Assembly (NCBI GenBank): GCA_022496805.1
Contig: CM040091.1
Coordinates: 16,048,336 to 16,112,335, forward strand
DNA: 64,000 bases
DNA from: Pohlia nutans
Lineage: Eukaryota; Streptophyta; Bryopsida; Bryales; Mniaceae
Direction of reading: 5' to 3'
Shown: positions 34,284 to 44,018 of the stretch, piece by piece
Layout: each line of letters opens with the position of its first letter
Position numbering within the stretch: the first letter of the stretch is position 1
Made by a program: the position numbers and the translations under genes
Notes under the pieces: model-generated
Seen by the model: the letters and a program-made list of their open reading frames with translations, nothing else
The model's database searches: none
Told to the model about the DNA's origin: nothing

Positions 34284-34836
34284 ACAAAAAACATTCGTTA
34301 CCTGCGTCTCGCAGATGAGCATCTTGTTGTACACCCAGCGGTAGCCCGGGTAGAGCTCCCATGCCAATGGGTCCTTGAGCGGCACCACCACGTCGTCCGC
34401 CACTTCCTGCTTCTCGAAGTACTGCTGCTGCCAGGAATACAGCCCCGCGAATCCCTTGCTCGCTTTGAACACAGTCATCGATCCAAATGTAACTATCACC
34501 TCTCCGAGTCTGAAACAAAGGAATTCGAAACAAGCTACTTAAATGCTTGTATCAGCTCTCTGATCAATCTGAAACAAAGGAATTCGAAACAAGCTACTTA
34601 AAAGCTTGTATCAGCTCTCTGATCAATCTGAAACAAAGGAATTCGAAACAAGCTACTTAAATGCTTGTATCAGCTCTCTGAATCTGAAAAAATGGAAACA
34701 AATTAAACTACCGAAATATATGTAACTATGAGCCAGCTCTCTGAAGTGATTATCACACTCGCTGTGTTTCTTGAGCACGGCGGAAGAGTCGATCCCTTCA
34801 ACTTCCAAAGATCCAGGAAAGAATGATTCTAGTGGT
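31785..34836 (-). CDS. Spliced bacterial-like conserved protein, possibly ATP-grasp-like
   Basis: GC-rich exons in AT-rich introns, on -: a candidate 5' exon 34759-34836, then 34302-34509, 33044-33388 and 31785-32216. Boundaries: TTTGTTTCAG|ACTCGG, GACGCAG|GTAACG, CTCACGCAG|GGTTTG, a GC donor CTGCAG|GCAAGG, and acceptor TACTAG|GACTGC (alternative CGCGCAG|GGATAC at 32198). All joins are phase 0 except the 5' one (phase 2). The product is about 327 aa plus the 5' exon, and may begin further upstream. Reading order: [85 protein letters not shown]. The final block recalls the C-terminal ATP-grasp lobe (acidic residues on a GG-hairpin), but the family call is tentative. Its codon use is far more GC-rich than its surroundings, which is compatible with ancient bacterial origin. 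Confidence 0.72.
32384..32492. mobile_element. Small foldback MITE in the last intron
   Basis: Inverted ends ACCTGG..ACA..TGTAGTAT..GGGAACCTC are read at 32384-32415 and, in complement, at 32463-32492, with about three mismatches. It lies within the intron between the second-last and last exons of the bacterial-like gene. Confidence 0.6.
33700..33732. repeat. Poly-A tract
   Basis: An A run of about 22 (near 33709-33730) in an intron of the bacterial-like gene. It could mark the tail of an old retroposed sequence, but no body is recognisable. Confidence 0.6.
34180..34280. repeat. (TA)n microsatellite at a splice site
   Basis: A TA run of about 90 bp ends only 21 bp from the donor of exon 34302-34509, inside the following intron. 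Confidence 0.95.
34509..34690 (-). repeat. 59-bp tandem repeat containing a splice acceptor
   Basis: Three copies start at 34509, 34568 and 34627, with a partial fourth at 34683. Each copy, read on -, carries CTTTGTTTCAG, the acceptor used by exon 34302-34509. The copies differ by one or two bases (for example aaatgcttg and aaaagcttg). The gene thus has a row of near-identical acceptors, and only the last one leads into open coding sequence. Confidence 0.9.
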
Positions 34837-34839
34837 CTA

Positions 34840-35089
34840 ACTTCTTTGGCTCACACAAATGATGATTCCGTTCTGACTTCTGAAATCCTACATTCTTGAG
34901 TCTTCAAGAATGTTTTGGAGACTCATACAGTTGCAATAATGCCGCGTGTCTCGCTTTTCCCACCAATGAACTTACAGTTCATTTAATCTAAAACATGTGT
35001 CCAAATGGGATGGTGAAACTCGAAGGGAACTGCATAGTGTGCGCACTGTCGAGACCTATGTTTTAATCTAAGGTAAGTCATGGAAATTA
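34840..35089. other. AT-rich upstream flank of the bacterial-like gene
   Basis: No gene seen. A further 5' exon of the minus-strand gene may lie here or beyond, but I could not identify one. Confidence 0.35.
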
Positions 35090-35243
35090 CACAGGGAGAA
35101 ACAAAGACATTCCCACATGGGAAGTGGGACAAAATTTCCACAATTGTAACTTTCATAAGATGATTTTAGTGTATTTTCGATCTGGGAAAGTTACGATTGT
35201 AAGAAAATTTTCAACATTTCTCATACGGGAATATCTCCCTGTG
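35090..35243. mobile_element. CACTA-type MITE (CACAGGGAGA ends), 154 bp
   Basis: Ends are CACAGGGAGAA and ATCTCCCTGTG, with internal complementarity (tgtaactttc/gaaagttac). The 3-bp target duplication TTA lies at 35087-35089 and 35244-35246. A related copy is at 52577-52750. The minus-strand frame across it is not a gene. Confidence 0.8.
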
Positions 35244-35246
35244 TTA

Positions 35247-36164
35247 TTGTTGTGGTTGCATGCAATCAGTTGACTTCTTCTACATTGATGGCACGTACAC
35301 CTTGATCGATCAGTTGGATAACCCATGACATCGAATGGACCAAAAAGGTAGGCTTTAGGGCATGAAACTCGCAGCAAAGTAGATGGAATCATCAGTTGAA
35401 TGGATGCACACGGATTAGGGCTCCGAATGCTGTGCCAACGTGAACCACGCGAACCACGTGCATCCTTTTGCACTGTCCAACCCTTGCCCCCCACCATCGA
35501 GCCTCCAAATTAAGGTACTTAAGTAATATTAGTCAAATAGAAGCACCTGTGGAGTACCGTATAAGACACTTTGTGAAAACTGGGATCCTGATTAGGATTC
35601 AAATTTTCTAGACAGAGTTCACCAGCAAACATCACAAAACGTGGAGTTCCAGTCAGATACCAATTCCACCTGGTAAAATTTGTAGTTGGTAGTAATAGTT
35701 GGATTATATATCCTCATGTATCGTCTAGCTTGCAGTAGCCCAGCTACTCCAAAACAGCGTCTATCAACCATCCAACTAACCCTCAACCAGCGAGCATCAG
35801 AAAATTTCCAGATTGACGATTCATACATAGCCTAGTAGCACTCACCTAATGCTCAGACTTCTGGTCGAATAGCATGCCGGATTTCAGGCACTAAAGTAGC
35901 CCCTGCACTCAAACAGATCATGCGTTACATGATCGTGCGAAATAAGAAGGCCCGTGTCAATCAAGACGACACCATGACTGTTGCAGTGACCCCAACCAAA
36001 ACACTAGATGACAGTCAAAATGACGGTTTCCAAAATACAAAAGTAAATCATCAAATGCTGACCAAAATGGCTGATGACAGTGACTACATGGTATGACGAC
36101 AATGCCTCCGAGACTACAGGTCAAAAAAACTCCAAATATGACCATTTCAAGACCCAAAATGGCG
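35247..36164. other. Intergenic DNA upstream of the tRNA cluster
   Basis: No supported gene. Near 35985-36160 the text repeats short phrases (gatgacagtcaaaatgacgg, gatgacagtgactacatgg), suggesting a small degenerate tandem repeat. Confidence 0.4.
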
Positions 36165-36248
36165 TCCGACCAACCGGATTCGAACCAGTGACCTAAGGAT
36201 CTCTGCAACCGCTACAGTCCTCCGCTCTACCAACTGAGCTATGGTCGG
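36165..36248 (-). tRNA. tRNA-Tyr (GTA), with 11-nt intron
   Basis: Read on -, CCGACCA pairs perfectly with TGGTCGG at the ends. A box TAGCTCAGTTGGTAGAGC and B box GGTTCGAATCC are intact. The anticodon loop is CTGTAGA, interrupted after CTGTAG by an 11-nt intron (CGGTTGCAGAG), the position typical of plant nuclear tRNA-Tyr. Length is 84 nt. Confidence 0.95.
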
Positions 36249-36253
36249 CCAAC

Positions 36254-36327
36254 TGCTTCCACTGAGAGTTGAACTCAGGACCTCCCGCTTACTAAACGGG
36301 TGCTCTAGCCAACTGAGCTATAGAAGC
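36254..36327 (-). tRNA. tRNA-Thr (AGT)
   Basis: 74 nt. The acceptor stem is GCTTCTA with TGGAAGC (one G-U). The anticodon arm CCCGT-TTAGTAA-GCGGG presents AGT, and the T loop is TTCAACT. It is separated from tRNA-Tyr by only 5 bp. Confidence 0.95.
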
Positions 36328-36337
36328 CGACCCCCTC

Positions 36338-36410
36338 TGGAGATGCGGGGTATCGATCCCCGTACCTCTCGCATGCTAAGCGAGCGCTCTACCATCTGAG
36401 CTACATCCCC
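36338..36410 (-). tRNA. tRNA-Ala (AGC)
   Basis: 73 nt. The acceptor stem is GGGGATG with CATCTCC. The anticodon arm CTCGC-TTAGCAT-GCGAG presents AGC, and the T loop is ATCGATAC. First in transcription order of the three-gene cluster, 10 bp upstream of tRNA-Thr. Confidence 0.95.
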
Positions 36411-38574
36411 ACCTCTACCAGAATGGAAAGCCCCGAAAGGCCCGGGATGCACATGACAAACAGATTTCCGAATCTCTCAGGAATCGCCAGTCTCGCAAGC
36501 GCCCACGCACTTGCTCATTTCGAATCCAAATTATTTGCCGCGCTTGATGTCGGTACTCATAACGTTCAACGATTTCGACTGGCCAGACCAATTCGCAAAA
36601 GACAATTACGTCACCCCAACCTAGACACAATGTCATTGGCCCCAATTCACTATGATCAAGGCTCTTGTGATCTCTTACCACTGTCCACGTATAAAACTTT
36701 CACATGTGTCCGATGTAACACTTCCAATCAGCAATGCAAAAGTTCTGTATCGTCACTTTAAACATCAGCGCTTCTCCAGACGATTTTGGCAGCGTAATGA
36801 ACAATGCGGTAGAGGTCAATTCAAGGAATTTAAAACAGTACCTGCGTATGTTGAAGTAGCCTCCCATGAGAATTCTCTTCAGGAGTCGCCGGAATGTCCT
36901 AAGAGAGATCAAATTCGAACAGAAAAACTTAGCTCTGTATCACACAACTACTGCGCACACTAAAAAAACACATCCCATACTGGTCAACCCAGGCATCAAA
37001 AACAATGGAACTGGAATTCATCACATATACTCAAAGATGATGCAACGCACCATCACCACTTGCATTGCTTCCCTATGATCCGGATCTGCAATACAAGATA
37101 ACACAGATGATGAGACTAAGTACTTGAACTCCATTTCAAGGGAGGGACTCGTTGTGCTCATCCACAATCTCATTGACATTTTGAGTGAGCATCCGGAATT
37201 CTAGGTTGTTTCACGTACCTTGTAGCTCAGACACGCCAACTCTGGCATCCACAATGTACTCCATCCACAATTCAACGAGTCCAAATTGATCCCAGGCTTG
37301 GCAGCACAACTCCAATGCCATTGCAAAACAAAGATTGAGTGCAGCTCCTTCTCAGTATGAGAGGTTCCTAATTGGCCTGTAACAGAGTGGCCATAGAAAG
37401 ATGGCGTCCCGCCAAGGTTCCGCCCTCCAAGATGAGCATTAAGCTCCACATTAAGCTCCTTCCAGTCGTGGCACAGCTGCCTGCCTGTCGAAAATTGTAC
37501 ATCACATCAGTACTCTCTAAGATCCTCATGTACGGTATCCTCTACTACACTCTGGAACTTACAAGACTAAAAACTTTACTCAGGGCGTTCTTCATCCACA
37601 TCTAACAACGTTAAACTGCTGTCTCTGAAGAACACGATCCAGATGCCTTCAGAATGCCTTAGTCAGCTTCAACACGGTGTCCAAAATGAGAGAAACATCG
37701 GAGTTTATCGTGCATGCCAAACTCAGCGAACGGACTGTAGTCGGCCAGGTGTTCACCCAATGCAAGCGCATGGAAAGAGCATGCGACGAATACTCACCAG
37801 CGGCGAAGGCGCCAGAGTCTGGATTCTCTGTGCAGGCAAATTGAGTCAAATCTTGCCATGGCTGAGACACGACGAAATGCAGCGCGAGCTTCCCCAAGAA
37901 GTTCACCGGAGGCTTCTGTGAGTCGGATGCAATGGCAGAAGTCTGCTCGCAACGCTATCAGGGTAGACGCTGCTCACGTATGACATCCGTCCGAAAGGAG
38001 AGGCGGGACTCGGTTCCCGACCATCGACCTATCCAAGAATTAGCAAGAAAACTGCACAGAGACAACATGGAACTAAACTTAAATGTCAAACGGACCAAAA
38101 CTTGAAAACCCTGTCTTCCAAGAAACCAAACAACTATACAGACTAACGACGGCTGCCAAACAGGGAGTTAACATAAGGTCCAGCCATAACCTACCTCGTA
38201 CTCAGTCAGTAGAACTTGAACGAAACGACAAGAAAAACGATGATCGATCCTTAGCAAAGCACACCTAAACTTATCAAGACGACTTTGAACACAGATGTCT
38301 AACATACATTTCCAAGCCTATTCCAAGAAAACGGAAGCAAGCCCTTACACCTCGGTGTCTCGCCAACCTAACCTGCTGCAAATGAGCCGCCGAGTCCCCG
38401 ATCAAGCCTCCGATTCACAGCACACCGGCGCATGCATCACTCTCGATGTATTTTTCTACAACTACGCCATGTGTTCCTGCGCTCAGTTCCGAGTGCTCAC
38501 ACGATGTGAATTGTTCTTGGAATGGGAGTCGTCTGCAAGAATGCTTCAAACCCCAAACGGTTGAGAACGTCAGA
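36411..38574. other. No confident gene; scattered short frames
   Basis: Moderate GC with several frames of 60-110 codons on both strands, notably - 37201-37449 and - 37649-37906. These could be exons of an unrecognised or decayed minus-strand gene, because acceptor/donor-like text occurs around them. I see no domain and cannot connect them, so I do not call a gene. Confidence 0.35.
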
Positions 38575-38770
38575 GCATGCCCAACAGCGGCCCGGTATCC
38601 CTACCCCTATTCTGATGAGACTGTTGAGACGAGACTGTTGGGAAGTAGCTCTCTGCGTAGGACTTACCATCAATAAGCATGGGACAAGATGCAATCAATG
38701 ACCCCAAGAACCGTGGTTTTTACCTTCTCACCACTTCGATCCAACGATCTTGTCCATGGAGTTGTCTATC
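38575..38770. repeat. Left arm of a 3.5-kb-spaced inverted repeat
   Basis: About 196 bp running from gcatgcccaacagcggcc to catggagttgt, matched in reverse complement by 41941-42135 with roughly ten or more differences. Conserved text includes tctgatgagactgttgagac and ccaagaaccgtggtttttac. The arms could be long terminal inverted repeats of one non-autonomous element or two separate insertions. Confidence 0.85.
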
Positions 38771-40097
38771 TCTACATTTTTCTTTTTTTGTCTTTTCTTT
38801 TTCTTTTTCTTTACTTGCAATTGAAATTCTCATAAAATTTCATATTATTTTTACTTATTTCACCATTTTCAATCACGACAACGTGTCAATGAGAGTGTAG
38901 TGTAAGAACGATAAATCCTAGTATCAATGGTGTCTGAGTGGTTCAATGTTTCAATGTTTCTAAATATTATCTAACAATTACATTTCTAAAAATTACAACA
39001 CTTTTAGTATTACGTTTTTAACCAATCACAAAAATTTCATGTACAAATTGGATGTATCTTATTTGTAATCAAATTACAAAATAATTTTGAATTCGATGTT
39101 TCAAATTCTATAATGTTGTTTATACAAAACTATTAGTGAGAAAAATTATAGATTTAATCGTATTTATAGAATCAAAGATTCATAATGTACAACTTTTGTA
39201 CATAAATCGTGTTTAAAATATCATTCTTAATTACATTTTAGAAGATGTCTTTTAAATTCTCTACATTTGAAGAGGGGTGCAAGCGTTTAGGGGTGAAAAA
39301 TTAATATCTTGACGGCGAGTTTTCAAAATAAGTAGAATCAAATAATGAAAATTACACCATCTCATGATGCCCATTTTTGCAAAAAAGTTATATATCTTCT
39401 TAATAAAAATTGTTCATTTGGAACTTTTGTAATGAATTTCAAGAAATAACATTATAGAATTAATTTAAAAAATTGAATAATTTTTTTAGTAAAATCCAAC
39501 TATACAAATGTGATCTACAAATTGAGATTTAGAACTTTTATTTGTATTTCTACATTTTTGTGATTTATCAAACATATTATGTCACATTTTTTTAATTGGC
39601 AGTGGATCTATACGTTAAGGGGTTAAGACTTTGAGGAGCTATAAACTATTCATTTGATCATCTATTGTGTAATATTTGAACCAAAAGGGAGGTTGGTAAA
39701 TCGACTTTGATAGATATGCAGTTTATGGATCTTCAAAATACAGAAATTTTCACGAAATGTACAAATATACAAATATACCTGCAAATGTCCAACATGGAAG
39801 ACTTATTGAGAAAACATGATGAAAAAAGTATCTTGAACCATAACTCAATTAAGACCTAAAAATGTACATATGACCCATTAAACAACAAAATGCACGCCAA
39901 ATTGAATTGTGTTCAAATGAAAATTAACAATGTTCAAGCTATCGTCATCAAGTATGTGATATGAAGTGAACACTTGTTTCGTTAAAAGTGCACATGCCAT
40001 ATAAAAAGTGCACAAGCTGAAATTTTATACGTTTGAAAAAAGTGTCATCATATTTTACCTATAAAGTGCCAAAATTGAATGTACGTTACATCAAATA
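38771..40097. other. AT-rich non-coding DNA between inverted arms
   Basis: No gene. The stretch near 39000-39180 is a diverged direct copy of 43370-43530 (shared ...taatcaaattacaaaataatt...), so an older AT-rich repeat occurs twice in the window. Confidence 0.5.
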
Positions 40098-40310
40098 ATA
40101 ATGTAATGCAAAATTTAGAAGGAGGCGGGTATGTTCCCACCCCTCCCTTTAAAATTAAAAAAAAAATGTAATGCAAACTTTAAAAGGGATGGGTATGTTC
40201 CCACCCCCTCCTTAAAATTAAAAAAAATGAAGTGCAAATTTTAGAGAGGGGTGGGTTTGTTCCCACCCCCCCCCCCCCTTCCCCTTTTTAATATAAAAAA
40301 ATGCAGTGCA
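40098..40310. repeat. Three-copy tandem repeat with CCCACCCC core
   Basis: Three units of about 65-75 bp (near 40098, 40170 and 40227) share aatg-agtgcaaa-ttta, gggtatgttcccaccc and an A-rich spacer. The last unit ends in a C run of about 14. Confidence 0.85.
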
Positions 40311-41272
40311 CATACCACTAAAAAATAGTGCACATGGCTATGTGCTCTTTTAACAAAACAAGTGTAGTTAGCAAAATACAATCAAACAATCATGAGAACA
40401 TTTTCAATTGTGTAGATTGTTTACCTCCTCTTGATTTGCACGTTTGACTATTTGTAATATCTACTAACTTCATGTTTGTAGGCACAATCTTCTAAGAATT
40501 ACTATTACAAGAAATTTGAGCCCTCCAAGAGGCCTCGAGTTTATATTTTTATTTTAACTTTTTGTATTTAAAAAAAATATTAAATTAAAAAAATCTAGTA
40601 AAAAAATGAAATTTGATGTGGCAAGAGTTTGACATTTTAGATTGGATATTTAAATATTAGAAGTTTTAAAATTTTTTGAATATATTTCTTAATATATTTT
40701 TAATATTAAAAATTTCAAAAATTTCTTTGAACATTTTTTAAACATTTTTCAAAAAAGAATTTCAATAAAAAATTAGACTTTTGCCCAAACATCGAAAAAG
40801 CCCCTCAGAGGGTTCATTTCTCTTCTAATGATTAGTTTCATCTACTTCAGATGGTTACAGAGAGAGACGACCATACTCATATTATAACCTACACTCTAGG
40901 CGACAACCTACACTATGAACTAGAGCTTAAAACCCTCTTTCACTACTTTTGAATATTTTCAATGAAGTTCTTAAACAAAATTTTCAACATGACTATTACG
41001 TAGATTTGTGAAACTTGGCCAAAGATGTGAATTATTTTTCAGCAATTTCGAAATAGGAAAACCTACAACGTAAATAAACATGACTTGGACTTTGACTTAT
41101 ATACCACAACATGCATAAGCAATAGTTTAAAATTGTCTATTAGTTGGAGTCCTAGATTAAAAAACAGACTTCACATTGTCACGTAAGTATTTATAGAGCC
41201 AAGTAGGCCTTAATTACTTGATACCCTTCACAAAATCCTAAAATTCTTGTTCTAGTCACAAATTGAATCGAG
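40311..41272. other. AT-rich non-coding DNA
   Basis: No open frame or defined repeat seen. Highly skewed A/T runs at 40540-40800. Confidence 0.5.
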
Positions 41273-41857
41273 TTTAACCCCTAAAAGACCGGGGGTGTTT
41301 TTAGCTTAGCTCTTGTTTTCTTGACTAGCTCTTATAACAAGCTCAATTCCTCATTGTTGTGGGATAATTTTGACGCTCGGCACCGTTGAAATCAAAGAAA
41401 ACTTATATAGCTTTCGTATGAAAAAAAGATCGACAAAATCGCACATTTTTTGAGAAAATGCCACCGTTGCGAATATTGATGGAACTTGTTGAGGGTATTT
41501 TGTACACATGTTGAAATCGGATTGATCAAAAGTGCTCCAAAAACTCTGAAATTTTTACCTTGCATAGGAATCATCAATTCCAAAATGTGGAAAAAATTTC
41601 AAGTGATTTGGAGGTGCGAGGAAGGAGATATGAGGGTCTGAAGTGACGCTTAAATACCCACTGTGCAACTCAAAAAAATCACCAGAAATTGCACACTTCA
41701 TGAAATTTCGATCAAGAAGCACTCACGGATTCAGCTCTTAAAAAGAACTAGGGTCTCTTTGTTGCTCACTTTACAATTCACGGTCCAACAACTTGAAATT
41801 CCTTACTTTCTAGTTCCAGAAGCCACGTAGTGGGCTCGTGGTCCTTTAGGGGTTAAA
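41273..41857. mobile_element. MITE-like element with TTTAACCCCTAAAnGACC ends
   Basis: The left end TTTAACCCCTAAAAGACC and the right end GGTCCTTTAGGGGTTAAA are inverted copies with one mismatch. Length is 585 bp. The same terminus, more decayed, bounds the insert in the receptor-kinase intron. There is no transposase and the target duplication is unclear. Confidence 0.65.
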
Positions 41858-41940
41858 TATATATCAAGCCAAGACCTGCAATTTCACAATGCAAAACCGT
41901 AGTTTACAAAGCGACAAAACATGTCAACATGATTGAACCA

Positions 41941-42135
41941 ATACACAACTCCATGGGGAAGATCATTGAATTGAAGTGGTGAGAAGGTAAAAACCACGGT
42001 TCTTGGGGTCATTGATTGCATCTTGTCCCATGCTTATTGATGGTAAGTCCTACGCAGACAGCTACTTCCCAACAGTCTCGTCTCAACAGTCTCATCAGAA
42101 TAGGGGTAGGGATATCGGGCCGCTGTTGGGCATGC
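41941..42135. repeat. Right arm of the 3.5-kb-spaced inverted repeat
   Basis: Reverse-complement partner of 38575-38770. The arm's outer end is ...gctgttgggcatgc at 42135. Both arms have their GC-rich end facing outward. The region between them contains no protein-coding sequence. Confidence 0.85.
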
Positions 42136-42380
42136 CCAAGCAACCAGGCCCCCTCGAGTTTGAGGAAGGGCTCATGCGATCTGGGCCGTTCATGGATATC
42201 GACGGTCCAAGGGCGATCTGACAGGTGAGGGGGCCGGGTGACAGCTCGGGCCATGTACAGTACATATTTTCCTTATTTACTTCAGTTTGACCTTATTGAC
42301 TTGGGCCCAGTTAACTTAGCATACCAGTAGTTAATTCCGGTTACGTGATTTGATTTTTTGGAAGGGGATTCAGAAAGCTA
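42136..42380. other. Short flank, no gene
   Basis: GC drops sharply after about 42250. No feature recognised. Confidence 0.4.
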
Positions 42381-42600
42381 TACACTAAATAGGTAGATTA
42401 GTGTTAGATATACTAATTTACATAAACATGTTGTAAGTTTGCAATATTGACTAATTTTTTTACCCTCTATATTGGTCAAGATTGGGATCTTTCAATAGTA
42501 TTGAAATCAATGTCTTTGGTAATTTTTTTTGTTGGGAGTAAAAATCTATAATAGTTTCAAATCTTATAATTATCTAACACTAATCTACCTATTTAGTGTA
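42381..42600. mobile_element. Mariner/Stowaway-like MITE, 220 bp
   Basis: Essentially perfect terminal inverted repeats of about 30 bp begin TACACTAAATAGGTAGATTA and end with the complement. TA target duplications lie at 42379-42380 and 42601-42602. Non-coding interior. The perfect arms suggest fairly recent insertion. Confidence 0.85.
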
Positions 42601-42602
42601 TA

Positions 42603-43706
42603 ATGACAAGAATGACAACCAATTGATGAGTTTTGCATTCTGCCTTCTTTTGTGTGATTGATTGATGACTATATGCATTCTGCCAATTTATTTTAGTGTA
42701 TTACTATGTTGTATGTATTAGGATTATAGTTGCATGCATTAAGTTTACAACTCCAATGTAAACGTAAACTTTCTATTGAACTGAAACTAAAGGATGATTG
42801 AGAATGCATTGAATATTCTCTAGTACCCTAAGTACAAGTCAGTTTCATAAATAATTAAGAATAAATTGAAGCATACATGTCCATCTTTTGCTGAATTTGC
42901 AAACCAATATTTAAAAAATAAATAAAAAATTTATATGAATGTCTTTTGTTCTTGGTGATATCTGAAAGCCATAATTAGTAAAATTTTCAAGATTGAAGAA
43001 ATTAAGAAATGGTATTTTGTACATTCTGAATTCTAAAATTATAGTATTTTTTGACACACTAGTATTGAAAATGACTTAACCTCTAAACGTTCATCCGTAC
43101 ATCAAGTGGACGAGGTACATAATCATACACAACTTTCTCATCCATCACTCACTGTTTGCAATGTGGATTTTTTACTATATATTTCATGAGAAGTTAACTT
43201 CATGCATGTGTGATCGGATTAGAAAGGGGATGATTTAGGAAAAAATTATGCCTCATTTCATGTTCTAGTGATTCACTGAAAATTTCAAAGATTTTAGCAT
43301 AAAAATGCTCTTAAAAAGTCAACTCATAAAACTAAGGAACCAAAAAATCTCCAAAAATCACTACACTAAGAGTATTACGTTTCAAATAATCACAACAAAT
43401 TTCATGTAAAAATTGTCAATATCGAATTCGTAATCAAATTACAAAATAATTATGAATTTCAAGTTTCAAATTTTATACAAAATATTGGTGATGTCCAACA
43501 ATCATAGATTTAACCATATAGATAGAATAAACTTTGCTTCTTTGCTGACAACTGTGCCGCTGCGTTTCAGTAGAATTGAATGAGAGGCTGACATGAAAAC
43601 GAAAACGATCTTCACTAAATATATTGTTTAAAAAGGCCAAAGATCAAATTCCTCAAAGTAGCCTGCAACGAAGGATGTTGTTTGTATCTCTGTGACTACA
43701 GGTTCT
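42603..43706. other. AT-rich non-coding DNA
   Basis: Contains the second copy of the diverged AT-rich repeat (43370-43530, compare 39000-39180). No gene. Confidence 0.5.
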
Positions 43707-43806
43707 CACTGGAAGCTTTGGAGAGTTTAGTCCCCGGGGCTAAACTGGCTTGGGGGGCTAAACTACCCCAATTTAGCCTCCGCTAAACTGATCAAAGTTT
43801 CCAGTG
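43707..43806. mobile_element. Tiny CACTG-ended foldback MITE, 100 bp
   Basis: Ends CACTGGAAGCTTTG and CAAAGTTTCCAGTG are inverted copies with one mismatch, with internal gagtttag/ctaaact complementarity. The 3-bp target duplication TCT lies at 43704-43706 and 43807-43809. Size and TSD fit a CACTA-type MITE. Confidence 0.78.
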
Positions 43807-44018
43807 TCTTTCAACGAGTTCTGGCATGAGAGTAGTCTGTTGCGAACATTAGGAAAGTTCGGTATGAGCTCAAGCGGACTGTGAGAAAGGAAAATTTGTG
43901 AACATCAAACATTCCACCGTCTCCAATAATGTTTGTACATGACGAAGCCTTTGCAGACTCGTATTAAGCTCAAGGCTGTGGGTGTACTCGAGATGCAATG
44001 GAAGCAGAATTGCATGTA

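Noticed and set aside
36415..36963. Frames overlapping on both strands just right of the tRNA genes
   Set aside because: No domain, similar length on both strands and no splice-consistent extension.
41273..41857. CCCCTAAA text as an interstitial telomere repeat
   Set aside because: The TTTAGGG-like unit occurs once at each end, not in tandem, and is part of an inverted terminus.
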